Source: Fidelibacterota bacterium
GTDB taxonomy: Bacteria; Fidelibacterota; UBA8477; JABMPR01
Direction: 5' to 3'
Assembly: GCA_024278595.1 (NCBI GenBank)
Contig: JAJRSW010000011.1
Span: 78,636 to 142,635, forward strand
DNA length: 64,000 nt
Positions within the stretch are counted from its first letter, which is position 1; each line of letters opens with the position of its first letter. The notes below the pieces were generated by a model, which saw nothing but the letters and a program-made list of their open reading frames with translations, was not told the origin of the DNA and did no database searches. This document shows positions 49,087-59,123 of this stretch, piece after piece. Position numbers and translations under genes: made by a program.

Positions 49087-50652
49087 TTATTGTAGAATAA
49101 GGTCTATCAGCTGGATAAGATCTTGAACCGTGATCTGTGTATCATAATTCAGGTCGGCAGCTGCTACCAGTTCAGGCGTGGCTTCGATCCGCCCCAGGAT
49201 CAGGTTGACCAGCACGATAACATCCTGGATATTGACCTGCCCATCCAGGTTCAGATCCCCATCAGCAGAAGGGGACCATGTCGCTGCGCGTAGAACCGCC
49301 TGGTGCAGGTTTAATCGCCCCTGAGATACTGTGATGCCTTCCAGGGCATCCAGGGTATCAACCGAACTTAAGATCATGGACTTGAAGATCTGAGCAGCTA
49401 ATCCAGGTTGTTCCTCATAGTACCGGGCCAGGTCGGCATTCGCTGCCGCATGCATCAGGGCTACTGCACCAGTGACATGCGGGGTCGCCATGGAAGTTCC
49501 GGATTTAATGGTGGTTCCCTGATAATATCCAGTGGATAAAATGATGGAGCCTGGTGCTCCCAGATCGATGGTTTCTGCACCATAACCACCCGAGGGCTTT
49601 AGATCATTCTTATTGGTCATGGTCACTGTGATCAGATAAGGGCTACTGCAACTGGTGGGTAGATCACCATCCACATCAACGTTGATATTGGAATTTGAAG
49701 TCGCTGCTATGGAGAGGATCCCGGCTTCCCCCATGGTGTTATACATATCATTCCACACTGGATAATCATTGGTCTCACAATCAGCATAGTTAAGCCCAAA
49801 ACTGGAATTGGCTGAAACGACAAAGGCTCCGCTCACTCCTGCAGATTCGATCCAGGCCAGCTTTTGCTCCAGCACATAACTGTATGCTTCCATGGCCGTG
49901 GAGGTTGTGGTACTGGCTCCGGCAACGATCATCAATTTTACATTCCAGTTCACACCGGCTACCTGATTGGCATTGTTGGAGTGGGCGCCAACTATCCCTG
50001 AAACATGCGTGCCGTGATTCGCGTCTGTTGTATTAGTTGGAATATTGCCATTGTGTCCATAAGCATTCCAGCCCAGCGAATCATCAATCCAGCCATTTTC
50101 ATCATCATCGATACCGTTGTTAGCTATGTCACCAGGATTGGACCAGAAATTAGCCAGCAAGTCGGGGTGGATCATATCACATCCACCATCCACGATCCCG
50201 GCAACGATCTCCTGGCCAAGGATGGTTTGACCACCAGTTGTGATCTCCCAGGCCTCTGCAGCATCAATATCTGCATCGACTGTACCACCGGTTTGACCGG
50301 TATTCTCAAAATTCCACTGTTGCTCATACATGGGGTCATCCGGTTCTATTCTTAAACTCAGATAATGATCATTTTGAGCATAGATGACCTCGGGGAAAGC
50401 TTCCAGCAATCGACGAGCCTGGTGCAATTGCGATTTACTGAGATCGACATGAACCAGCCAGAGGTTCAGAGGTCGACTGATCTGCCTGTTCATATCCAGA
50501 GGACTATCGAACAGAACAACCTCAATATCACCTGCTGTGAGTCCACGGTCAAAGCGAACAATAAGTTCATTCTCAACAAATAAGGGCGCACCCCCAAAGC
50601 TAAAGCTGGTTAGGAATATTGAGGATAATATGATTTTATACAGATTAGACAT
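49087..50652 (-). CDS. S8 (subtilisin) family serine protease with C-terminal dockerin-like module
   Basis: 521 aa; VAGIVDGGCDMIHPDL, DANHGTHVSGIVGAHS, SGTSMATPHVTGAVALM; C-terminal GDLNLDGQVNIQDVIVLVNLILG...AADLNYDTQITVQDLIQLIDLIL. Confidence 0.92.
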   Translation of the reverse strand: MSNLYKIILSSIFLTSFSFGGAPLFVENELIVRFDRGLTAGDIEVVLFDSPLDMNRQISRPLNLWLVHVDLSKSQLHQARRLLEAFPEVIYAQNDHYLSLRIEPDDPMYEQQWNFENTGQTGGTVDADIDAAEAWEITTGGQTILGQEIVAGIVDGGCDMIHPDLLANFWSNPGDIANNGIDDDENGWIDDSLGWNAYGHNGNIPTNTTDANHGTHVSGIVGAHSNNANQVAGVNWNVKLMIVAGASTTTSTAMEAYSYVLEQKLAWIESAGVSGAFVVSANSSFGLNYADCETNDYPVWNDMYNTMGEAGILSIAATSNSNINVDVDGDLPTSCSSPYLITVTMTNKNDLKPSGGYGAETIDLGAPGSIILSTGYYQGTTIKSGTSMATPHVTGAVALMHAAANADLARYYEEQPGLAAQIFKSMILSSVDTLDALEGITVSQGRLNLHQAVLRAATWSPSADGDLNLDGQVNIQDVIVLVNLILGRIEATPELVAAADLNYDTQITVQDLIQLIDLILQ

Positions 50653-50883
50653 TATGGTCCTTTGACCCTAAAATTAACCCCTCGCGAGCCACTGCGGGGT
50701 GATCGATCACACACCTAAATCTCAAAGGCAAGCTAAACATAACCTCTAAGTTGTGAAAAGCATTAGGGTTTTTGGGATGGTATTTACCCTCTATTAGAGA
50801 TCCTTAAACCTCTGGTCCCAGGAAGACCGACCTAAAGTGGTTTTTAAGTTTTTTCCCAGGTTATTACATAATGTGATCTGGGC

Positions 50884-51801
50884 TTAGAGGCGATAACTCA
50901 GCGAGATTTGACTCACCCAGCCGGCAGCCCCAAAGCTTTGAGTTGCAGACTCTATCAACATGCCTTGCCAGTCAATGGCAAATCCCGCTGAAGCACCTGC
51001 GATAAAATCTTGTTCTGTCACTCCGGTCTGCAGGCCAAACCGGTTGGAGTTGATTCCCAGACGGACATTAAAATTGGGATGAAGCAGGATCTCAGCACCG
51101 ATGGCAAACCGTATGAGATCGTTAAAGCCATAGATACCTTCCAGGTTCAATCGTAGCGGGAGATGTGAAAGGATCTTTGAAGTACCGATGTGCAGCTGCG
51201 TGGGGAAAGTTTCTTCACCCTCTCCCAGAGCCATGGATGCCAGATATACTCCTATGGTTAGTGAGTCAACTTCATTATGGTAGATACCCCCGAGATCGTA
51301 GTAGAATTCACCTTGGGAACGGCCATCAGCCAGCCGCAGGATCCGACCAACCCGACCGCCCAGACGAATAGCATCAGAAAATTCAAATGCGTAGCCCAAG
51401 GCCGTTGACAGGTCATGGAACCCAAAGCTACTTTGAGTATTGCCCAGGATATCAGTCTTGTCAAAAAGACCGTAGTCAAAGTAGATCAGCTCGCCACTGA
51501 TACGGTGACGATCCATGGGCAACACACCTGCGCTGGAATAGCCTTTTATACCTACCAGATGATTCACAAAGCCCACCTGCCCCTGGATGGTTTTCACAAA
51601 ACTTGCAGAAGCAGGATTCCCCTGAATATCAATATTACCTGATGGATCAACTGCCCGGGTGCCGCCCATGGCTGCCGAGCGGTTACTAAACGGGAAGGTC
51701 AGCATTTGGTAGGATGGTGTTTCTGAGAACACAGTAGACATACTCCACAACAATACCAAGGCAATTTTTATACAACGATTCTTCATGACCCTGATATACA
51801 T
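50884..51801 (-). CDS. PorV/PorQ family outer-membrane protein
   Basis: 305 aa; signal peptide; YQMLTFPFSNRSAAMGGTRAVDPSGNIDIQGNPASA, barrel end VSQISLSYRL. Confidence 0.7.
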   Translation of the reverse strand: MYIRVMKNRCIKIALVLLWSMSTVFSETPSYQMLTFPFSNRSAAMGGTRAVDPSGNIDIQGNPASASFVKTIQGQVGFVNHLVGIKGYSSAGVLPMDRHRISGELIYFDYGLFDKTDILGNTQSSFGFHDLSTALGYAFEFSDAIRLGGRVGRILRLADGRSQGEFYYDLGGIYHNEVDSLTIGVYLASMALGEGEETFPTQLHIGTSKILSHLPLRLNLEGIYGFNDLIRFAIGAEILLHPNFNVRLGINSNRFGLQTGVTEQDFIAGASAGFAIDWQGMLIESATQSFGAAGWVSQISLSYRL

Positions 51802-51913
51802 GCCTTAAAATGAAATTTGTTTCCAGATAAAATACAACTTTTTTACAATATTCGGAATTGGGGGAAACGCTAAACTGGATTTTCACTGGGATAAAGTCTA
51901 GTTTGAACGCCTG

Positions 51914-52786
51914 ATGATCACTCTCTTCTGGATACTGCTGGCAATCCTTTTCTTCTATGTGTCCCTCCGTGTGCTTACCTACAAGATGTATAACCTGACA
52001 ATAACACCCCACACCGAGACACCTGATAAATTTGGGATTCCATTTGAGGAGATTCGCTTCCCTACCAAAAATCAACGCGCACTCTATGGATGGTGGATAC
52101 CAGCAGAAAAGCAGCCGGAGAGTGCCCCAACCCTAATCCTGGTCCATGGGTGGAGTCGTAATCTGGGGCGCATGCTCCGCTATATCCAGCACCTGCACCC
52201 GCTCAATTATAATCTGCTGGCCTTTGATGCCCGCCATCACGGGTCCAGCGATCCAGATCATCATTCATCAATGTATAAATTTGGCCAGGATATACAGGCT
52301 GCCGCTCAATACGCCTGCAAGCGTAAAATTGATCCGGGAAAGCTCGGTGTGATCGGTCTTTCTATTGGCGGAGCCGGTTCGGTGTATGCCGCCGCCCGGG
52401 ACTCCTGTATCAAGGCTGTGGTTACCGTTGGAGCACCGGCCCACCCTGTGGATGTGATGAAACAAGAATTTTCACGCTATCATATCCCCTCTGTATTGAG
52501 TTGGCTGATCCTCAAGCAGATCGAATTAAAGATCGGGGTCTCATACGACTTGTTTGCGCCAGTCCACAACATTGCCAAATCTGAGGCAAGCTTTTTTGTC
52601 ATTCATGGTGATCAGGATCAGGTCATTTTACCATCTCAGGGTGAAATGCTAAAAAATGCTGCCCGACCAGGCCAATGTGTGTATTGGAGTATTCCTGATC
52701 GCGGTCACTCCAATTGCCACCATGAACCAGAGTTCTGGGAAAGAGTACACGCTTTTCTTCAAACCAATCTGATAAGCAAGGGCTAG
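51914..52786 (+). CDS. Alpha/beta hydrolase
   Basis: 290 aa; LILVHGWSRNLGRM, GVIGLSIGGAGSVYAA, VIHGDQDQVILPSQG. Confidence 0.85.
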   Translation: MITLFWILLAILFFYVSLRVLTYKMYNLTITPHTETPDKFGIPFEEIRFPTKNQRALYGWWIPAEKQPESAPTLILVHGWSRNLGRMLRYIQHLHPLNYNLLAFDARHHGSSDPDHHSSMYKFGQDIQAAAQYACKRKIDPGKLGVIGLSIGGAGSVYAAARDSCIKAVVTVGAPAHPVDVMKQEFSRYHIPSVLSWLILKQIELKIGVSYDLFAPVHNIAKSEASFFVIHGDQDQVILPSQGEMLKNAARPGQCVYWSIPDRGHSNCHHEPEFWERVHAFLQTNLISKG

Positions 52787-52789
52787 ATC

Positions 52790-53506
52790 ATGTTCACAAA
52801 AAAAAGGGCTCTTACGGCCATCCTGATTACTTCAATGGTGTTATCAGCTTGTATCTTTTCCGGGCATCCCCTGGCCGGGGTAGCTATTCCCGAACCCGAA
52901 AACCCAGACCTGGTGTATTATTTTATTCGCGGTGCCAGAACCGTCTTATTTAAACGAGGCGCTAAACTGGATCAAGCCCGTGAGGATCTTGAACGGGTCA
53001 TCAAACAAGACGATCTGATGCAATACCCCGCAGCATATCCCTTTCTAGTTGAATGTTACCAGCAGCTTGAACTTTCGGACAGTTCTGAGTGGATCTACGC
53101 TCAGGCCCTTGGAAGAATGGAGCAAAACCCGCTACTTTCAGATGAATACAGGGAGCTGTTCAAGCGTTGGCAGGCATCCTTTCCCACTCTGCCAGCTGAA
53201 TTTCTGGAAGCGGATTATTCTGTACTTGATGCAACCCCAGAGCCCCTGGGCGGTATGCAACGATTTTACAGCATTTTGGAATATCCAGAAATGGCGAAGA
53301 ATATGAATCGGTCCGGCATTACCTGGGTGTTCTTCATGATAAAAGCGGATGGGTCTCTTGCTGAGCTTCAACTATTGATATCCAGCTACCCTGATCTTGA
53401 TGAAGCTGCTCTGACTGCCATCAAGAGTACCCAGTGGGTGCCCGCCCGGTACCAAGAAGAACCAGTTGCTTACCATATGATCATGCCGGTCTATTTCAGA
53501 CTATAG
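52790..53506 (+). CDS. Lipoprotein with C-terminal TonB-type domain
   Basis: 238 aa; lipobox LSACIFSG; C-terminal YPEMAKNMNRSGITWVFFMIKADGSLAELQLLISSYPDLDEAALTAIKSTQWVPARYQEEPVAYHMIMPVYFRL. Confidence 0.75.
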   Translation: MFTKKRALTAILITSMVLSACIFSGHPLAGVAIPEPENPDLVYYFIRGARTVLFKRGAKLDQAREDLERVIKQDDLMQYPAAYPFLVECYQQLELSDSSEWIYAQALGRMEQNPLLSDEYRELFKRWQASFPTLPAEFLEADYSVLDATPEPLGGMQRFYSILEYPEMAKNMNRSGITWVFFMIKADGSLAELQLLISSYPDLDEAALTAIKSTQWVPARYQEEPVAYHMIMPVYFRL

Positions 53507-53543
53507 TCACCGGATGATTCTATAAAAAACCCCGAGGATCAAA

Positions 53544-54926
53544 ATGAAATATCCACCAGAACCATTTCGAATTAAAACTGTTGAACCCATTGCCCGGACC
53601 ACTGACTGGGAACGCCTGGCTGTGATCCAGGATGCTGGATTCAACGTCTTCAATATTCCGGCTGATAAAATCTATATCGATCTACTCACCGATAGCGGGA
53701 CCAGCGCCATGAGCGATAACCAGTGGGCCGGAATGATGCGCGGTGATGAATCCTATGCCGGCAGTAAGAATTATTTTCATTTCGAACAAGCGGTGAGCAA
53801 GATCTTTGGTTTTAAGCACGTCATCCCTACCCACCAGGGTCGGGTGGCTGAAAACCTGTTGTTCTCCACGATCTTGAAAGACCAGCACGATCTGGTCATC
53901 CCAAACAACAATCACTTTGACACCACCCGGGCCAATGTGGAGTATAATGGTGGGACCGCTACCGACCTGGTGGTGGATATTGCCAAGGACACCCAAATGA
54001 TCGATGATTTCAAAGGTAACATCGATCTAAATAAACTGGCAGCTCTCATTGATCAGGTCGGCGCGGACCGAATTCCCATCGGCATGTTGACTATTACCAA
54101 TAACTCAGGCGGGGGACAACCCGTTTCCATGGCCAATATCAGGGCTACTTCAGAGTTGCTCCACCAGCATGAAATCCCTTTTTATATCGATGCCTGCCGT
54201 TTTGCTGAGAATTCCTACTTTATTAAAACCAGGGAAACTGGTTATCAGGACAAGAGCATCCTGGAGATCGCCAATGAGATGTTCTCCTATGCTGATGGCT
54301 GTACCATGAGCGCTAAAAAAGATGCCCTGGTAAATATGGGTGGTTTCTTTGCCACCAATGACGATGAACTGGCGCAGCAGATCACCAATCGACTGATCCT
54401 GATCGAGGGTTTTCCCACCTATGGTGGCCTGGCCGGTCGTGATCTGGAAGCCATCGCCCGAGGCTTGGAAGAGGTTCTGCAGGAAGATTACCTGGCTTAC
54501 CGGATCTCTCAGGTGGAAGAGTTGGGGGATCGCCTTATTGAGGCTGGCGTTCCAATTTTAAGACCCACTGGTGGCCATGCTGTTTATCTGGATGCCAAAA
54601 GTTTTCTGCCTCATGTACCCCAAGCTGAATTTCCTGGAATAGCGCTCACCGTAGCCATGTACACCCATGCCGGAATTCGAGCAGTTGAGATCGGCAGTCT
54701 CATGTTTGCCCATACGGATCCGGAAACAGGTGAAACGAGTTATCCTGATCTGGAGTTGGTCAGATTAGCCATTCCCCGACGGGTCTATACCAATAGCCAG
54801 ATGCAGTACGTGGCCGAAAATATTATTGAATTATATGAGGACCGGAAAAACATCAAGGGCTATGGGATCGAATATCAAGCCCTGGTATTAAGACACTTTA
54901 CAGCCCGGTTAAAACCATTGGAATAG
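53544..54926 (+). CDS. tnaA: Tryptophanase / tyrosine phenol-lyase family (beta-eliminating lyase)
   Basis: 460 aa; PEPFRIKTVEPIARTT, IDLLTDSGTSAMSDNQWAGMMRGDESYAGSKNYF, IPTHQGRVAEN, TNNSGGGQPVSMAN, MSAKKDALVNMGG, YGIEYQALVLRHFTARLK. Confidence 0.9.
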   Translation: MKYPPEPFRIKTVEPIARTTDWERLAVIQDAGFNVFNIPADKIYIDLLTDSGTSAMSDNQWAGMMRGDESYAGSKNYFHFEQAVSKIFGFKHVIPTHQGRVAENLLFSTILKDQHDLVIPNNNHFDTTRANVEYNGGTATDLVVDIAKDTQMIDDFKGNIDLNKLAALIDQVGADRIPIGMLTITNNSGGGQPVSMANIRATSELLHQHEIPFYIDACRFAENSYFIKTRETGYQDKSILEIANEMFSYADGCTMSAKKDALVNMGGFFATNDDELAQQITNRLILIEGFPTYGGLAGRDLEAIARGLEEVLQEDYLAYRISQVEELGDRLIEAGVPILRPTGGHAVYLDAKSFLPHVPQAEFPGIALTVAMYTHAGIRAVEIGSLMFAHTDPETGETSYPDLELVRLAIPRRVYTNSQMQYVAENIIELYEDRKNIKGYGIEYQALVLRHFTARLKPLE

Positions 54927-54949
54927 TGATAGCGATATACTTAACACCA

Positions 54950-54976
54950 GGCGAAGATTTTAATCTTCGCCCTTTT
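54950..54976 (+). terminator. Hairpin terminator downstream of tnaA
   Basis: GGCGAAGATTTTAATCTTCGCCCTTTT. Confidence 0.65.
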
Positions 54977-55088
54977 AAACTGGTTGAGTGGCTTTCCCCA
55001 TAAGGGTTTGATTTTGATTCCTCGCCTTTTTCATTCGGTAGGGAAAAACTTCTGTTCATAAACCTCTATCTTCTTCTACTTTTACAGC

Positions 55089-56687
55089 ATGTCCATTTGC
55101 CGCCGCCTACTTCCCCTGCTCACCGTCACATCCTACCTGCTCACCGTCACATCCTACCTGCTGGCCGGCACACCCCACTGGGTCTTTTTTGAAGATGATC
55201 CAGCAAGACCACCGGTAAAGCTCACCGTCCGGGCTGAACAGCGACTGGCAGAACGAGGATCACCCATGGCAAAAGGCAGACGGGGCGTTGCGCCAGCTTA
55301 TATTGCTGCATTGAACCAGACCGGTGTCAGGATCAGACATATCTCCCGGTTTTTAAATGCGGTCAGTGTAGAGATAGAGCATGATGAACAGCTTGAGTAT
55401 CTCACACAGCTCCCCTTCGTAAATTTGATTAGACCTGTCGCTCAACGAATGATCACCGCACCTGTTCAAGACCAACAGCTCGCCCGAATTTCAGAACTGT
55501 CCTATGGCCCTTCTTTTACTCAGAGCGAAATGCTGCATATACCGGCCATCCACGATCTGGGCTATGATGGTTCCGGAGTGCTCATTGGTGTGTTTGATAC
55601 TGGTTTCATCATGAACCACCCTGTTTTTGACCAATTGGATATTCAGGATCGCTACGATTTTGTGGATCATGAAGTGGATCCAAGTGGCGTAGGTCATGAG
55701 CATGGTATCAATACCCTCAGCATCCTGGGAGGATATTATCCGGGAGAAGTGATCGGCCCCGCCTTTGGGGCAACCTATTTATTGGCCCGCACTGAAAACA
55801 ATAATTCTGAAACCAGAGTTGAAGAAGATAATTGGGTGGCAGCCCTGGAATGGGCTGACTCCCTGGGTGTTGATATTGTCTCATCATCATTGAATTATCG
55901 CGATTTTGATGGTACTGCCGATGACTATCCGCCATCAGCCATCGATGGTGAAACTGCTATCATTACCCGAGCGGCCAACATTGCCGCTGAACGGGGAATT
56001 CTGGTGGTGAATTCAGCTAGTAATGATGGACCATCACCAGGCAGTATCTGGCCACCAGCCGATAGTCCGCAGGCATTAATAGTGGGAGCCATTAATTCTG
56101 ATGGTGATATCATGTCCTGGTCCAGTCGTGGACCTACCTATGACGGTCGCCTGAAGCCGGATGTGGTGGCTATGGGGGCCGCTGTCTATATGGCTTCCAG
56201 CATTAACAGCTATCGCACCAGTAACGGGACCTCCTTTTCCACACCACTCATTGCTGGACTGGCAGCGTTACTGATCCAGGCGCATCCTCAGTTATCACCA
56301 GATTCGATCATCGCCATTTTCCATAATCATGGCGATCGGGCAGGGAGTCCTGACAATTCATATGGTTATGGTCTCCCTGATCTCCGAGATTTCTTTCAGC
56401 GCTTATATAATGACCCATCAAATAGCAGCCTGGTTTATCCCAACCCCAGCTCAGGACAGCTGGTCAATCTGGTGCTTCCAAATCCGGTTGCCCAATTGGT
56501 TGAGGAGGCCAACCTGATCAATATTAAAGGTCAAATAATTGCCTCACTGGCAACGACCAGTATCAGTGAATACACCCTCCAGGTAAACCTGCCCACCCAT
56601 GTTTTTCTGGCCGACCAGCTCTACATCATCACTCTGCAAGTTGGTAATCGGGTCTATTCAGGCAAGCTGATCTATATCAAATCCTGA
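55089..56687 (+). CDS. S8 (subtilisin) family serine protease with T9SS-type C-terminal sorting domain
   Basis: 532 aa; IGVFDTGFIMNHPVF, HGINTLSILGGYYPG, NGTSFSTPLIAGLAALL; C-terminal SLVYPNPSSGQLVNLVLP...NRVYSGKLIYIKS. Confidence 0.88.
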   Translation: MSICRRLLPLLTVTSYLLTVTSYLLAGTPHWVFFEDDPARPPVKLTVRAEQRLAERGSPMAKGRRGVAPAYIAALNQTGVRIRHISRFLNAVSVEIEHDEQLEYLTQLPFVNLIRPVAQRMITAPVQDQQLARISELSYGPSFTQSEMLHIPAIHDLGYDGSGVLIGVFDTGFIMNHPVFDQLDIQDRYDFVDHEVDPSGVGHEHGINTLSILGGYYPGEVIGPAFGATYLLARTENNNSETRVEEDNWVAALEWADSLGVDIVSSSLNYRDFDGTADDYPPSAIDGETAIITRAANIAAERGILVVNSASNDGPSPGSIWPPADSPQALIVGAINSDGDIMSWSSRGPTYDGRLKPDVVAMGAAVYMASSINSYRTSNGTSFSTPLIAGLAALLIQAHPQLSPDSIIAIFHNHGDRAGSPDNSYGYGLPDLRDFFQRLYNDPSNSSLVYPNPSSGQLVNLVLPNPVAQLVEEANLINIKGQIIASLATTSISEYTLQVNLPTHVFLADQLYIITLQVGNRVYSGKLIYIKS

Positions 56688-56947
56688 ACCGCTGGTTCTC
56701 CAAATGAGATCTGCCTTAACGTTAAGGCTTTAATTTATTCTGGATCTCCGGATGGACTGGATAACCTGGAGCCAAAGCCCGGTCACCATGCTTGAAGACC
56801 GTAGACGGGTATAAATCCAGCTTGTCACACCGTAGAACAGCATAGCCGGATACTTAAAAAGATTCTATATTGATCTGACTGAATTAGTGTTTAGCTCGTA
56901 AATGAAACTTTCACATATCAGGATCAAAGAATAGATGAACGGTTGCC

Positions 56948-58924
56948 ATGAAGCCCACTGAAGCACTGAAGAATTTTGAAGCCACTAAACAAGACATTGG
57001 CTATGTGGATCGTCAAAACGCTACACCAAAAGACTACCAGCGGATCGGATTCAAGTCCGGCCTGGAAGTCCACCAACAACTCAAAACCAAGCGCAAACTC
57101 TTTTGCCGCTGCCCGGCCGGAGTTTATCACTCTGACGATGATTATAACGCTGAGGTCATCCGACACATGCGCCCCACCCTCAGTGAATTGGGTGAGTATG
57201 ATGGTACGGCGCTTATGGAGTTTAAGACCCGCAAAGAGATCACCTATCGTTTGAACAACCAAACAGCTTGCACTTACGAAGTCGATGATACACCCCCTTT
57301 TCCAATTGACCGTGAGGCACTGGAATTCGCTCTGGAGATCTCCCTTTTAGCTAAATTTAATATTGTGGGCGAGGTTCATATCACCCGTAAACAGTATTTG
57401 GATGGCAGTATTCCCACTGGATTTCAGCGCACAGCCATTCTGGGTGTGGAAGGTGAGATTCAATTATCGAATAAAAAGGTGGGGCTGATTCAATTGAGTA
57501 TTGAGGAGGATTCGTGTCGGGAGATATCTGACATCGGGCATAGCCGGATTTACAAAACGGATCGACTGGGAATGCCGCTGATTGAGACGGTCACCCATCC
57601 TGATATGGAAACCCCTGATGAACTGGCTGAAGCCGCTGAATACATTCGTTTTTTAAATCGGAGCACTGGAAAAGTCCGCACCGGCATGGGCGCGGGCCGG
57701 GAAGATGTGAATGTGAGCTGTGCCGGAGGTAGTCGGGTTGAGATCAAGGGTGTCGCCCATAATAAATGGATCCCTGAGCTGTCTCATAATGAGGCGTTTC
57801 GACAATGGGCCCTGCTGAATATTCGCAAATTGATCAAGGATCGGGGGCTAAAGAAGCAGACGTGGAAAATGAATTCCCAGAAGATTGATCTGTCACATCC
57901 TGAACTGTTGCCCCCCCTTTTGCGGGAAAAAATAAATCAGGGTTTGGAAGTCATTGGGATCAACCTTCCCAATTTAAAGGGAATCCTCTCTCATTTCACC
58001 CAGCCCGGCCATCCATTCGCAGCTGAGCTCATCCACCGCTTGAAAGTGATCGCCTGCATCGAACGACCTAATATGACCCACTCAGAGGAGCTTGAGCCCC
58101 TCCTTGCTCACCAGGATCTTAAGCAGATCGCCAAGTGGCTTAGGGCTGATGAGGCAGATGCCCAGATTATACTCTGGGGACCTCCCGCAGATATCCCCAC
58201 CGCTTTGGAAACTATCGAAGAACGAATTTTGATGGCCTTCGGTGGCGTACCTGAGGAGACCCGGAAATCTTTCGCCGATGGAACTACGATTTTTGAGCGG
58301 GTGCTGCCCGGCAGTGATCGCATGTATCCAGATACAGATTCAGCCCCCATCCCGCTAACCGTGGAATACATTGAAAGTCTGGGCCGAGATCTACCTCAAG
58401 ATATCTCAAGTCGTTATCAACAATTGAAAGATTGGGGGGTTCCCGCTGATACCTGGAAATATCTGCTAAGCAAAAACATGCCCCCACTCATTGAAAGAAT
58501 CTGTAACAAGTTTGGTTTTCCCCACAAATTAATCGGCTCATTTATTGGCCATACTTTCAAGAACATCGAAGGCCAGAACGAACTGCATAAGAATTTTTCC
58601 TATGAGAAAATCTATGAGCTGTTCCGCTACATCAGTGAGAAAAAACTGGTGCCCGGGATCGCTAAATTCATGATGCCGGTGATCTACGAATTTCCTGACA
58701 TGCAGTTTAGCTCCGTGCTCACCAGTATCCATTTTAAACGACGAAATCTGGTCGAGGTCCTTACCCCCATTGAATTTCTGCTTGAAAAGTTCAAAGAAAA
58801 CACACCGGATCCCGAACCTGATTCGACCATTAACTGGCTCATGGGACAGGTCCATCAACAGGCGATTGGAAATGTCCGCCTCGCGGATCTGAGACAGCAG
58901 ATCGAACAAATCATCAAATGCTAA
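56948..58924 (+). CDS. gatE: Glu-tRNA(Gln) amidotransferase subunit E (archaeal-type GatE)
   Basis: 658 aa; GFKSGLEVHQQLKTKRKLFCRCP, YEVDDTPPFPID, ITRKQYLDGSIPTGFQRTAI, IEEDSCREI, VRTGMGAGREDVNVSCAGGSRVEIKGV; GatE-specific insert ERVLPGSDRMYPDTDSAPIPLT. Confidence 0.93.
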   Translation: MKPTEALKNFEATKQDIGYVDRQNATPKDYQRIGFKSGLEVHQQLKTKRKLFCRCPAGVYHSDDDYNAEVIRHMRPTLSELGEYDGTALMEFKTRKEITYRLNNQTACTYEVDDTPPFPIDREALEFALEISLLAKFNIVGEVHITRKQYLDGSIPTGFQRTAILGVEGEIQLSNKKVGLIQLSIEEDSCREISDIGHSRIYKTDRLGMPLIETVTHPDMETPDELAEAAEYIRFLNRSTGKVRTGMGAGREDVNVSCAGGSRVEIKGVAHNKWIPELSHNEAFRQWALLNIRKLIKDRGLKKQTWKMNSQKIDLSHPELLPPLLREKINQGLEVIGINLPNLKGILSHFTQPGHPFAAELIHRLKVIACIERPNMTHSEELEPLLAHQDLKQIAKWLRADEADAQIILWGPPADIPTALETIEERILMAFGGVPEETRKSFADGTTIFERVLPGSDRMYPDTDSAPIPLTVEYIESLGRDLPQDISSRYQQLKDWGVPADTWKYLLSKNMPPLIERICNKFGFPHKLIGSFIGHTFKNIEGQNELHKNFSYEKIYELFRYISEKKLVPGIAKFMMPVIYEFPDMQFSSVLTSIHFKRRNLVEVLTPIEFLLEKFKENTPDPEPDSTINWLMGQVHQQAIGNVRLADLRQQIEQIIKC

Positions 58925-59017
58925 AAAATCACGCCACACAGTACCCAGCGAACACTGAGAGAGTTAAGATCACAGAGGGTGATTTACAAAAGCAAGCAAG
59001 ACCAGACATTTTATAGT

Positions 59018-59104
59018 AGTCTTTCTGAACGGAGTGAAGAATCCTGATACCCAATCATAAATCACAGCTATCTGGGGAGATCCTGCGTTTCACTCAGGAA
59101 GACT
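59018..59104. repeat. Dispersed short inverted-repeat family R3, copy 3 (between gatE and gatD)
   Basis: AGTCTTTCTGAACGGAGTGAAGAATC...GATCCTGCGTTTCACTCAGGAAGACT. Confidence 0.6.
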
Positions 59105-59123
59105 TTAAAAAAAAGAGTATCAA

